In this document: positions 22,512 through 30,776 of the stretch, piece after piece
How positions within the stretch are numbered: the stretch's first letter is position 1
How the letters are laid out: each line of letters opens with the position of its first letter
Assembly (NCBI GenBank): GCA_028284805.1
Contig: JANQQZ010000133.1
Location: forward strand, 49,898-113,897
Length of the DNA: 64,000 bases
Source: Phycisphaerales bacterium
GTDB lineage: Bacteria; Planctomycetota; Phycisphaerae; Phycisphaerales; UBA1924
Direction of reading: 5' to 3'
Program-made: the position numbers and the translations under genes
Notes under the pieces: model-generated
Told to the model about the DNA's origin: nothing
Database searches by the model: none
Seen by the model: the letters and a program-made list of their open reading frames with translations, nothing else

Positions 22512-25500
22512 ATGGCGATGACTGCAAAGAGCGTGCTGGCGGCCTGTGCAGCCGGTGTTGTTGGTGTGGGAGCGGCTTCGGGCCAGGTCGTCACATGGAC
22601 CGGCAACGGGCTGGACAACCTGTGGAGCAACGGTGCCAACTGGGACACCGGCAGCATCCCCGGCCCGACGGACACCGCTCGCATCGACAACGGCGGCCCG
22701 GACGTGACCCTTATCCAATCGGCCAATTCGCTCGATATCGTCAATTCGTCATCCGGCATCGCCATCAGGGCCGGGGGCACGTTCGTTGTCACGGGTGCCA
22801 CGTCGACCAACAACGGAATCATCACGCTCAACCAGGACAACTCGAGCGTCAACGCGGTTCTCGACATCCCGAACTCGACCGCTTTCCTCGGGTCGGGCAC
22901 CATCAGGCTGCTGACTTCTGCTGACAACAGCCAGATCACCGGCGCGGGCACGCTGGTCAACGGCCTGGGCCACAGCATCACCGGCACGGGCCAGATCAAC
23001 GTCGGGTTCATCAACCAGGGATCCATCCGCGCCGAGGCGGGCAACGGGGGTATTCGAACGCTCGACATCTTCGCGGGCGGGGAGAACCAGAACCTCCTGG
23101 CCGCGACGCAGACCGCTTCCGGGCCCGGAACGCTCCGCTTCTTCGGCGTGCCGATCGTCCAGACGGGCGCGGGCCAGATGTCCGCCAGCGATGGCGGGCA
23201 GATCGAGATCCGGGGCGGCTCGTCCGTGACCGGGGGCCAGCTCAACACCGCGGGCGGCGGGTTCGTCAACACCATCATCGGCGCCACCGCCTTCACCGAC
23301 GTCACCAACAACGGCGACCTCTTCGTCGATGCAGGTTCCACGGCCAACATCGCCGGCACCGGGCTGGTCAACAACGGGACAATAACCCTCAACAACCAGA
23401 ACAGCAGCGTCAACGGCATTCTGAACTACGCCCAGAACGGTTCGCTCTCGGGCACGGGCGAGGCGATCATGCGCACCAGCGCTGACAACAGCCAGGTCAA
23501 TTCTGATGCGGGCGTGACGATTTCGCACGGCGCGAGCCACACGATCCGGGGCGTCGGACAGGTCAACGCCGCGATCAACAACGCGGGCACGATCGCCGCA
23601 GACACATCGGTTACCTTCGGCACGACGATCCTCGAGCTCCAGACCAACAACAAGGGCAACTCGGGCCTGCTCGAGGCCCGCGCGGCCAGCGATCTCTACA
23701 TCGAGTCGATCGAGATCGACCAGACCACCGAGGGCGGCGGCGGGCGGATCGAGTCCAACGACGGCACCGTCAGCTTCTTCGGCGCCGCCAGCGTGCTCGG
23801 GGGCGAGATCACCAGTTCGGGCACGGGCACCCTGGGCGTCCGCTCTAGCTCGGTGACGACCTTCGACGGCGTCGTGCTCGACGCCGATTTCTTCATCGAC
23901 GCCAACAGCTCTTTGCTCATCGATTCGGGCCTGGTCAACAACGGCACGATCACCCTCAACAACCAGAACTCGTCGTCCAACGCCCTGCTGCGGACGGATC
24001 AGAACATCGCCATCGCGGGCACGGGCTCCATCATCATGCGGACCAACGCCGACAACTCTCGGATCGAGAGCTTCGACGGGGGCAGCATCAACCTTGGCTC
24101 GGGCCAGTCGATCCTGGGCGTCGGGGAGATCAACGCCGAACTGACCAACAACGGCGTGATCAGCGCCGACAACTCGGTCGTGCTCTCGTTCAGCGAGCTC
24201 GAGCTCGATGACGGCCCGTACGTCAACAACAGCCGCATGACCGCCGAGGACAGCAGCGAGCTGCGCGTCGAGGACGTGCTCATCACTCAGTCGCCCGCGG
24301 CCACGATCAAGTCCAATGACGGCCTCGTCACTATCAGCGGCAACTCGCGCATCGTTGGGGGCGCGCTCCAGTCCTCGGGCGCAGGCCTGTTCCGGACCTT
24401 CGGGGCCGGCGACCGCGAACTCAGCGGTGTCACGCTCGACGGCGTGCTCCAGATCGACGCCGCCCACACGCTCAGCGTGGACAGCGCGGGCCTGGTCAAC
24501 AACGGGCTGATCGAGCTCAACCGCAACAACTCGTCGTCCAACGCGAACCTCGACTTGGCAGACGCGATCATCTCGGGCACGGGCGAGATCCGGCTCCGCA
24601 CGGGTGGGTCCAACAGCTTCATCCGCACCGACACAGGCACCACGGGCACGATCGGTTCCGGTCAGCTCGTTCGGGGCGCGGGATTCGTTACGGGCGACAT
24701 CGTAAACAACGGCGTCTTCGCCGCGGACGGCAGCGTCACGCTGTCCGGCGCGGAGCTGACGATCAACACCGACAGCTTCGCCAACAACAGCACAATGCAG
24801 GCCGAGACGGGATCGAATCTGGAGATCAGCGGGACCGGGATCGATCAGACCGGCGGCGGCGACATGCTCGCCAAGGACGGCGGAACCATCGAGTTCAACG
24901 CCACAACCGGGGTGATCGGCGGCACGCTCGACTCCGATGGAACGGGCAACTGGATCGTCAATGGTGACGTCAGCTTCGACGGCGTGGAAGTGGGCGGAAC
25001 GGGCCGGATCGACGCGGGTGACGCGCTGCGCATCATCGGCACGACGCTCGACACCGATGCCTTTATCACCATGAACCCGCAGAACTCCAGCGTTGACGCG
25101 GTCATCCTGATCGAAGACGACCAAGTGACGACACTCATCGGCACCGGCACGATCGATGGCTTCACCACGGGCTTCGGCAACTGCCGCATCTCGCCGACCA
25201 CCGTCGGCGCAAACGAGGGCACGCTCGTCAACGGCCCGGGGCACACCCTCTCAGGCCACACCACGCTGCAGGTGGCCACAACCAATCAGGGCACTATCAC
25301 CGTCGGACGCCCGTTCGGTGACTTCTTCGCCAACGATGAGCTCACGTTCACACCCGGCAGCATAATGAACGTGACCATCGGCGCGACCGGGCAAAGCGGC
25401 CAGCTCGACCTGCTGACCAGCGGCAGCGCCTCGCTCGCCGGTACGCTCAACGTGCTGCTGGCCAGCGGTGAGACGCTCGTCAATGGCAACGACTACGTGA

Positions 25501-25778
25501 TCATCGATGGAGATTACACGGGTGTCTTCGACACCGTGAACACCGTCGTCGACGGCCAGCTCATCACGCGGGTGCGCTACGAGGCCGGCGAAGTCGTGGT
25601 CCGCACGCGCTGCCAGGCCGACACCAACCTGGACGGCAACGTGACGCCAGCGGACTTCAACGCATGGATCGTCGCGTTCAACAACACGGACATCATCGCC
25701 GACCAGAACCTCGACGGCATCGTGAGTCCTGCCGATTTCAACGCGTGGATCATCAACTTCAACATGTCGTGCCCGTAA
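22512..25778 (+). CDS. Large secreted repeat protein with C-terminal dockerin-type domain
   Basis: A 1088-residue exported protein (signal peptide to about ASGQ, residue 30). It opens with WTGNGLDNLWSNGANWDTG, the W-x-NW pattern seen before autotransporter-like beta-helix regions. Five copies of a ~187-residue unit follow, each marked by NNGTITLNxxNSSxN near residues 100, 287, 476, 664 and 848 and by GTGE/GTGS and SADNS. Each unit contains strand-rich IDxxGxITNNG sequence typical of a right-handed beta-helix. The last 56 residues are the Cys-bracketed double EF-hand (DTNLDGNVTPADFNAWI, DQNLDGIVSPADFNAWI, ending SCP). Start ATG 22512 has GGAGGA. It is likely a surface or sheath protein; ligand unknown. 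Confidence 0.85.
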   Translation: MAMTAKSVLAACAAGVVGVGAASGQVVTWTGNGLDNLWSNGANWDTGSIPGPTDTARIDNGGPDVTLIQSANSLDIVNSSSGIAIRAGGTFVVTGATSTNNGIITLNQDNSSVNAVLDIPNSTAFLGSGTIRLLTSADNSQITGAGTLVNGLGHSITGTGQINVGFINQGSIRAEAGNGGIRTLDIFAGGENQNLLAATQTASGPGTLRFFGVPIVQTGAGQMSASDGGQIEIRGGSSVTGGQLNTAGGGFVNTIIGATAFTDVTNNGDLFVDAGSTANIAGTGLVNNGTITLNNQNSSVNGILNYAQNGSLSGTGEAIMRTSADNSQVNSDAGVTISHGASHTIRGVGQVNAAINNAGTIAADTSVTFGTTILELQTNNKGNSGLLEARAASDLYIESIEIDQTTEGGGGRIESNDGTVSFFGAASVLGGEITSSGTGTLGVRSSSVTTFDGVVLDADFFIDANSSLLIDSGLVNNGTITLNNQNSSSNALLRTDQNIAIAGTGSIIMRTNADNSRIESFDGGSINLGSGQSILGVGEINAELTNNGVISADNSVVLSFSELELDDGPYVNNSRMTAEDSSELRVEDVLITQSPAATIKSNDGLVTISGNSRIVGGALQSSGAGLFRTFGAGDRELSGVTLDGVLQIDAAHTLSVDSAGLVNNGLIELNRNNSSSNANLDLADAIISGTGEIRLRTGGSNSFIRTDTGTTGTIGSGQLVRGAGFVTGDIVNNGVFAADGSVTLSGAELTINTDSFANNSTMQAETGSNLEISGTGIDQTGGGDMLAKDGGTIEFNATTGVIGGTLDSDGTGNWIVNGDVSFDGVEVGGTGRIDAGDALRIIGTTLDTDAFITMNPQNSSVDAVILIEDDQVTTLIGTGTIDGFTTGFGNCRISPTTVGANEGTLVNGPGHTLSGHTTLQVATTNQGTITVGRPFGDFFANDELTFTPGSIMNVTIGATGQSGQLDLLTSGSASLAGTLNVLLASGETLVNGNDYVIIDGDYTGVFDTVNTVVDGQLITRVRYEAGEVVVRTRCQADTNLDGNVTPADFNAWIVAFNNTDIIADQNLDGIVSPADFNAWIINFNMSCP

Positions 25779-25831
25779 TCGATCTGGCACACGCGATCCA
25801 GCTGACTCCAGCTCGTGGGCCATGAAGACAC

Positions 25832-25868
25832 GCGGGCAGCGCCTCACAGTGCTGCCCGCATTTGTTTC
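25832..25868 (+). terminator. Intrinsic terminator of the repeat-protein gene
   Basis: GCGGGCAGC-(10 nt)-GCTGCCCGC followed by ATTTGTTT, 53 bp after the stop codon. A strong GC stem with a T-rich tail. Confidence 0.75.
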
Positions 25869-25950
25869 GAAACTTCGGTGTCGCCTCGGCCGTCCCCGTG
25901 CACTCATCGCATCGCCTTCAGGACGCGGGAACCACGGACGACATCACTGC

Positions 25951-25956
25951 TACGAT
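25951..25956 (+). promoter_or_regulatory. Putative -10 hexamer of the FGE-like gene (leaderless type)
   Basis: TACGAT, 6-nt spacer gatcgc, then ATG 25963; no Shine-Dalgarno sequence. Confidence 0.4.
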
Positions 25957-25962
25957 GATCGC

Positions 25963-27102
25963 ATGGTGGCCCGTCTGACGAGTCTGGCGCTGATCGCGGG
26001 TGGTCTGTTGCCGCCAGAGCCCGGGGGCTCGACCCTGTCCCTCGAGATGCCGGTGGCGTGCTGCGCACCGGTCGCGTCCCGAGCATCGGCCATCTCAATC
26101 ACGACGCCCGAGCGTATCGCGTCGCAGACAGCGGCCGCTCGCACCGAGGGCATGGTGTGGATCCCGGGCGGCGAGTTTTCCATGGGCAGCATCGACCCGC
26201 TGGCCCGACCAGACGAAGCACCGGTGCACCGTGTCCACGTCGACGGGTTCTGGATCGACACGCACGAGGTCACCAACGCGCAGTTCGCGGAGTTCGTCGA
26301 CGAGACGGGGTACGTCACCATCGCCGAACGCAAGGTTGACTGGCAGGAGCTGCGGAAACAGATGCCCGAGGGCACCCCGAAGCCCGACGACGCGGTGCTT
26401 CAACCGGGCTCGCTGGTGTTCACACCCCCCGATCGTCCGGTCGATCTCAGACGCTTCGGACTGTGGTGGACCTGGACGGCGGGCGCGAACTGGCGTCAGC
26501 CGGAGGGCCCGGGCAGCTCGGTCGAGGACCGGATGGATCACCCCGTGGTGCACGTCGCGTGGGACGACGCGGTCGCGTTCGCCGAGTGGGCCGGCAAACG
26601 GCTCCCGACCGAGGCCGAGTGGGAGTTCGCGGCCCGCGGCGGGCTGGACGGCGCCGTGAACAGTTGGGGGAATGAGCCCGTCGGCGCAACACGGTGCAAC
26701 ACCTGGCAGGGGCGCTTCCCTGTCAGCAACACGAAGGAAGACGGCTTTGTACGGACGGCCCCGGTCGGCTCGTTCCCCGCGAACGGGTACGGGCTGCACG
26801 ACATGGCCGGGAACGTGTGGGAGTGGTGCGAGGACCGCTTCGATGTCTATATCTACACGCAGCGAATAGACGAAGCCGGGCCGGGTGCCGTCGTCCGCAA
26901 CCCACGCGGGCCCGAGGTCGCCCGCGACCCTCGCAACCCCCGCGCGGTCGACAGCCGGGTGCAGCGCGGCGGGTCGTTCCTCTGCAACGACTCCTACTGC
27001 GCCAGCTACCGCCCGAGCGCCCGCATGGGGTGCGCCCCGGACACGGGGATGTCACACGTCGGGTTCCGGCTCGTCTCTGATGCGCCGCCCCCAGCCGAGT
27101 AG
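25963..27102 (+). CDS. Formylglycine-generating enzyme family protein, apparently exported
   Basis: FGE converts a Cys in CxPxR of sulfatases to formylglycine. The product has the full SUMF1 fold: GMVWIPGGEFSMGS at the start, EVTNAQFAEFVDETGYVT, HPVVHVAWDDAVAFAEWAGKRLPTEAEWE, NVWEWCEDRF, and both catalytic cysteines in GGSFLCNDSYCASYRPSAR. That active-site pair distinguishes a real FGE from the many SUMF1-like proteins that lack it. The first ~40 residues (RLTSLALIAGGLLPP) look like a signal peptide, odd for an enzyme normally acting on unfolded cytoplasmic substrates. No sulfatase is nearby. Length of 379 residues includes this leader. ATG 25963 was preferred over the longer ORF to 25822. 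Confidence 0.85.
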   Translation: MVARLTSLALIAGGLLPPEPGGSTLSLEMPVACCAPVASRASAISITTPERIASQTAAARTEGMVWIPGGEFSMGSIDPLARPDEAPVHRVHVDGFWIDTHEVTNAQFAEFVDETGYVTIAERKVDWQELRKQMPEGTPKPDDAVLQPGSLVFTPPDRPVDLRRFGLWWTWTAGANWRQPEGPGSSVEDRMDHPVVHVAWDDAVAFAEWAGKRLPTEAEWEFAARGGLDGAVNSWGNEPVGATRCNTWQGRFPVSNTKEDGFVRTAPVGSFPANGYGLHDMAGNVWEWCEDRFDVYIYTQRIDEAGPGAVVRNPRGPEVARDPRNPRAVDSRVQRGGSFLCNDSYCASYRPSARMGCAPDTGMSHVGFRLVSDAPPPAE

Positions 27103-27550
27103 ATCCGGCTGCATTGCAAGAAGGCATTTCACCCATCGACGATGAAGGCCATCTCATTGAAGACTTGGCGCAGCAACACCAGCGTCCCATTCATCTTCGA
27201 TGTCCATGCGGTCATCTTCGCGGAAGACGCTCCTGCGAAGGAACGGGAGCTGCACTCTGCGTTCAATCACAGCCAGGTGAACCTAGTCAGCAACCGGCAG
27301 AGTTCTTCAACCTCTCGCTGGATATGAGCGCAACCGAAGTCGGGTGGCTCGATCTCGGGGCCGAGATCCACGAGGCGGCCGAGGCACGCGCACACAGCGA
27401 GTCCATCTCGCTCCGCCAGAAAACGTCCATTCAGCCCAAGCAAGATTGGCAAGATGTTCCCAGCCACCATGCAGTTTGTACAGATACACGCTCACACCAG
27501 CCCTCTTCTACGGGGCGTGGGAGAGGGACAGCGGTCGGACTCAACTCTCG
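27103..27550. other. 448-bp intergenic stretch with a degenerate gene remnant
   Basis: Apart from the GIY-YIG/T5orf172-like remnant at about 27115-27345 I see nothing that holds up: the ORFs here are short or antisense of the prolyl oligopeptidase gene, and there is no clear promoter. The far end carries the 3' end of that gene. Confidence 0.5.
27115..27345 (+). pseudogene. Decayed T5orf172/GIY-YIG-like domain fragment
   Basis: Frame 1 reads TSVPFIFDVHAVIFAEDAPAK and continues through ELHSAFNHSQVNLVSNR; then the match moves one frame at about 27297 to give EFFNLSLDMSATEV. The sequence order VPF-x-x-x-VHA-x-x-(x)-EDA-x-x-x-E-x-x-LH-x-x-F-x-x-x-x-VN-x-x-x-x-R-EFF-x-x-SL is that of the C-terminal half of the T5orf172/Mug113 branch of GIY-YIG nucleases. 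The N-terminal catalytic half is missing and the frame is broken, so this is a relic. No mobile element genes remain beside it. Confidence 0.45.
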
Positions 27551-29743
27551 TCAGTCCTCGATCATCCCCAGCTGCCGCATCATGAAGATCCGGCGGTCGG
27601 CGATATCGCGCACCCGCTGGTCGAGGCTCTTGCCGCCGCCGTGGCCGGCCTCGCGGTCGACCCAAAGCAGCACCGGCTTCTCACTCGGACTCGAAGCGGT
27701 GGCGCTCTGAAGAGCCGCCGCCATCTTACGGGCGTGATAGGCGTGCACGCGGGTGTCGTTCTCGCCCGCGGTCAGGAACATCGCGGGGTACTCGACGCCC
27801 TTCTCGATGTTCTGGTAGGGCGAGTAGGCCAGCAGCGTCTCGAATTGCTCGGGATCCTCGGAGGAGCCGTACTCGGGCACCCAGTAGCGGGCCATCAGGA
27901 AGTTCTGGTACGTGAGCATGTCGAGCAACGGCACGTGGCACTCGACGGCGGCGAACAGGTCGGGCCGCTGCGTGATCATCGCGCCGGTCAGCAGCCCGCC
28001 GTTGGACCCGCCCGCGACGCCCAGGCGATCGGGGTTCGTGTAGCCGTTGTCGATGAGCCACTCGCCCGCGGCGATGCAGTCGTCGAAGACGTTCTGCTTG
28101 TTCTCCATCATGCCGGCCTTGTGCCACTCGGCGCCGTACTCGCCCCCGCCCCGCAGGTTGGCGACGGCGTAGACCCCGCCGTTCTCAAACCAGGGGAAGA
28201 GCGTCGCGCTGAAGCGGGGAGTCATGCTGATGTTGAACCCGCCGTAGCCGTAGAGGATGGTCGGGTTGTCGCCGTCGAGTTCCAATCCCTTCTTGTGGAC
28301 GATGAACATGCTGACCTGCGTGCCGTCCTTAGACGGGTACCAGACCTGCTTGACTTCGACGATGCTCGGATCAACAGGGATGTCGGGCCTGGCCCAGAGC
28401 TCGCGGGTCTCGCCGTTGTCCGCCAGTTCCACTCGGTAGATGCTGCTCGGCTCGTTGTAGCTGCTGTAAGTGAGAAAGGCGGTGGTCCGGTCGTCGCTGG
28501 CGGTCAGGCCGGCGGTGCCAATGCCAGGCAGCTCGAGGTCGCCGAGCGGAGCGCCCGTGTTGCTGTACATCGCCAGGCGTGTGCTGGCATTCTCGAGGTA
28601 CCGCACGCCGAACATACCTCGGGCGAAACTGACGGACTGGATGACCAGGTCGTCGCGCTCGGGGACGAGGTCGGCCCAGCGGTCGATGTGCGGGTTGTGG
28701 AGATCCACCTCCACGACGCGGCTGTTGGGGGCGCGCATCTGCGTGGTCATGCGCAACGCGTCGCCGTCGAAGTCGAAGCTGCCGATGCGGCCCGACTCGC
28801 CGATCGCCATGGGCGTCAGCTCGACCTCGCCCGTGCGGCGCCACTGGTCGAGGTTGGCGACCCACAAGTCGAGCCCGCTGGTCCCCGTCCAGTAGCCGAC
28901 GAGCAGCCATCGGCCGTCTTCCGACGCCGAGCCGAAAGGCCCCCACGTGGTCTTGAGCGCTTCGAGCCTGGCCTCGTCGTAACCCTCGACGGTGCCAACG
29001 ATGTCGCCGTAGAAGAATTCGATGTCGTGCTGGCGGAAGAGCGTGACGTCCTCACGAGGATGGGTACCGAGACGGTGGTAGCGGTAGACACCCGAATACG
29101 CGTCGTCGGTATCCTCGAGCGCGTTGTAGAAGAAGCCGGCGCCGTCAGGGCTCCACTCGTCGAAGCTCACCTTGCCGGGCACGACATCGGCGAGCCACTC
29201 GCCCGAGTCGACGTCGAGGACGTACGCGGTCGTGTTCTCGTCGCCCGCGTAGTAGGTGCCGAAGGCGACGAGCGAGCCGTCCGGGTTCGGCGCGTAGAAC
29301 GAGATCGTGGTCAGGCCGCTCGGATCGATCTGCTCGGGGTCGAGCAGGATCTGCTCCTCGCCGTCGAGACCTTCACGCATGTAGATCACGGCCTGCGGCT
29401 GGCTGCCCTCACGGCGAGAGTAAAAGTAACGGTTGCCGTAAGGCCGCGGTGCGGAAACGCTCGGGACTTCCATCAGCTCACGGAGACGCGACTCCAGCTC
29501 CGCACGACCTTGGATGTTGTCGAGGAATTCTCGCGTGTAGTCGTTCTGCGCATCGGACCACGCGGCGATCTCCTCGGTCACGCCGTTCTCGGGGCCCTCG
29601 AGCCACTGATACTCGTCGACGAGCGTGGTGCCGTGGTAGTCGACGCTGACCGGGCGCGACTCGGTCGCGGGCGGGTCGCCCGGCTGTGCAGTGGCGGCGG
29701 CAATGAAGACGACAGGGAGCACGGCTGCAAGGCGACGGATCAT
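27551..29743 (-). CDS. Exported prolyl oligopeptidase (S9A family)
   Basis: Prolyl oligopeptidases cut short peptides after proline; a seven-bladed propeller gates an alpha/beta-hydrolase. The N-terminus has a signal peptide (VLPVVFIAAATAQPG). The propeller occupies roughly residues 80-440. The catalytic triad is readable: nucleophile Ser in GGSNGG (about residue 575), Asp in GENDTRVHAYHARKM, and His in REAGHGGG. Substrate-binding RGGGEYGAEWHKAG matches the family. Length of 730 residues is typical. A very good ribosome site (GGAGGA) precedes ATG 29743. The periplasmic form suggests nutritional peptide breakdown, consistent with other peptidases here. Confidence 0.95.
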   Translation of the reverse strand: MIRRLAAVLPVVFIAAATAQPGDPPATESRPVSVDYHGTTLVDEYQWLEGPENGVTEEIAAWSDAQNDYTREFLDNIQGRAELESRLRELMEVPSVSAPRPYGNRYFYSRREGSQPQAVIYMREGLDGEEQILLDPEQIDPSGLTTISFYAPNPDGSLVAFGTYYAGDENTTAYVLDVDSGEWLADVVPGKVSFDEWSPDGAGFFYNALEDTDDAYSGVYRYHRLGTHPREDVTLFRQHDIEFFYGDIVGTVEGYDEARLEALKTTWGPFGSASEDGRWLLVGYWTGTSGLDLWVANLDQWRRTGEVELTPMAIGESGRIGSFDFDGDALRMTTQMRAPNSRVVEVDLHNPHIDRWADLVPERDDLVIQSVSFARGMFGVRYLENASTRLAMYSNTGAPLGDLELPGIGTAGLTASDDRTTAFLTYSSYNEPSSIYRVELADNGETRELWARPDIPVDPSIVEVKQVWYPSKDGTQVSMFIVHKKGLELDGDNPTILYGYGGFNISMTPRFSATLFPWFENGGVYAVANLRGGGEYGAEWHKAGMMENKQNVFDDCIAAGEWLIDNGYTNPDRLGVAGGSNGGLLTGAMITQRPDLFAAVECHVPLLDMLTYQNFLMARYWVPEYGSSEDPEQFETLLAYSPYQNIEKGVEYPAMFLTAGENDTRVHAYHARKMAAALQSATASSPSEKPVLLWVDREAGHGGGKSLDQRVRDIADRRIFMMRQLGMIED

Positions 29744-29798
29744 GTGGGGTCCTCCTGAGTGCCCCCATGGTACCGGCGCTGCCCGCGAGGGTGGCCCG

Positions 29799-30767
29799 CT
29801 ACTGCACGATTCCCTTCGTGAGCCTCATGAAGGCGGTCTCGAGGTTCACCGGCTCCTCGCCGAACGTGACCAGGCGGTAGCCGTTGTTGATGAGGACACT
29901 GGGCATGTCGCTGGGGCTGGTCGGGGCGTCGTCGTCGAACGTGACCTCCAGGAACTTGCCGTCGGCCCCGGCCTCACGCCCCTCCTCGGCGGCCTTGATG
30001 GCGATTTTGGACACACCGGGGACCTTCGCCAGGGCATCCGCGGCCTCTCGGGTGCGGTCCATCACCGCCAAGTGGAACACCCGCCCCACACGTGCACGGC
30101 GCAGGATCTCCGCGACGTCTCCCGAGAACAGGAGCTTGCCCCGCTCGATGATGCCCACCTGATTGCACAGCTCCGCCAACTCGTGAAGGATGTGCGACGA
30201 GATCAGGATCGTCTTGCCCATCCGGCGGAGTTCCTTGAGCAGTTCGCGGATCTCGATCCGTGCCCGCGGGTCGAGCCCCGACGCGGGCTCGTCCATCAGC
30301 AGCACCTTGGGGTCGTGCAGCAGCACGCGCGCGATGCTCAGCCGCTGCTGCATGCCCCGGCTCAGCCCGTTGACCTCTGCGGTCGCCTTGTAGCTCAGGT
30401 CGGTCAGGTCGAGCACGTCCGAGACGACCTTGCGCCGCCGATCACCCGCGATGTTGTACGCCGACGCGAAGAACTCGAGATACTCTTGGACGACCATGTC
30501 CTCGTACGCGCCCATGAAGTCGGGCACGTAGCCGATGAGCGGCCTGATCTCTCGGTTCTGGTGCCCCACCGTTCGCCCCGCGACGTTGGCCTGCCCGCTC
30601 GAGGGCTTGAGGAGCGTCGCGAGGATCTTGATGGTCGTGGTCTTGCCCGCGCCGTTGGGCCCGATGAACCCGTAGCAGACTCCCTCGTCAATGGTGAGAT
30701 TGAGGCTGTCGAGCGCGACGAGGTCGCCGTAGCGTTTGGTCAGGTTGATGGTCTCGATCATCGGCAT
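29799..30767 (-). CDS. ABC transporter ATP-binding protein
   Basis: A 322-residue ABC ATPase of the ABC-2 export/gliding type. Walker A is GPNGAGKTT, the signature is GLSRGMQQR, Walker B plus the catalytic Glu is VLLMDEPASGLD, and the switch His is in SSHILHE. A C-terminal extension of about 90 residues (after residue 230) is characteristic of exporters that work with a separate permease. Start ATG 30767 or the in-frame ATG 30761. It lies 9 bp after the large membrane protein gene, so the two are one operon; a classic ABC-2 permease is not adjacent. Substrate not readable. Confidence 0.88.
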   Translation of the reverse strand: MPMIETINLTKRYGDLVALDSLNLTIDEGVCYGFIGPNGAGKTTTIKILATLLKPSSGQANVAGRTVGHQNREIRPLIGYVPDFMGAYEDMVVQEYLEFFASAYNIAGDRRRKVVSDVLDLTDLSYKATAEVNGLSRGMQQRLSIARVLLHDPKVLLMDEPASGLDPRARIEIRELLKELRRMGKTILISSHILHELAELCNQVGIIERGKLLFSGDVAEILRRARVGRVFHLAVMDRTREAADALAKVPGVSKIAIKAAEEGREAGADGKFLEVTFDDDAPTSPSDMPSVLINNGYRLVTFGEEPVNLETAFMRLTKGIVQ

Positions 30768-30776
30768 GGCGTTCGC

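Noticed and set aside
22749-25244. 831-residue minus-strand ORF across the repeat protein
   Set aside because: Arises from the repeated GC-rich coding DNA on the other strand; composition is Asp/Arg/Ala-rich with no fold-like pattern.
27344-29758. 804-residue plus-strand ORF antisense to prolyl oligopeptidase
   Set aside because: The minus-strand frame contains the complete S9 triad and propeller; the plus ORF is a shadow.
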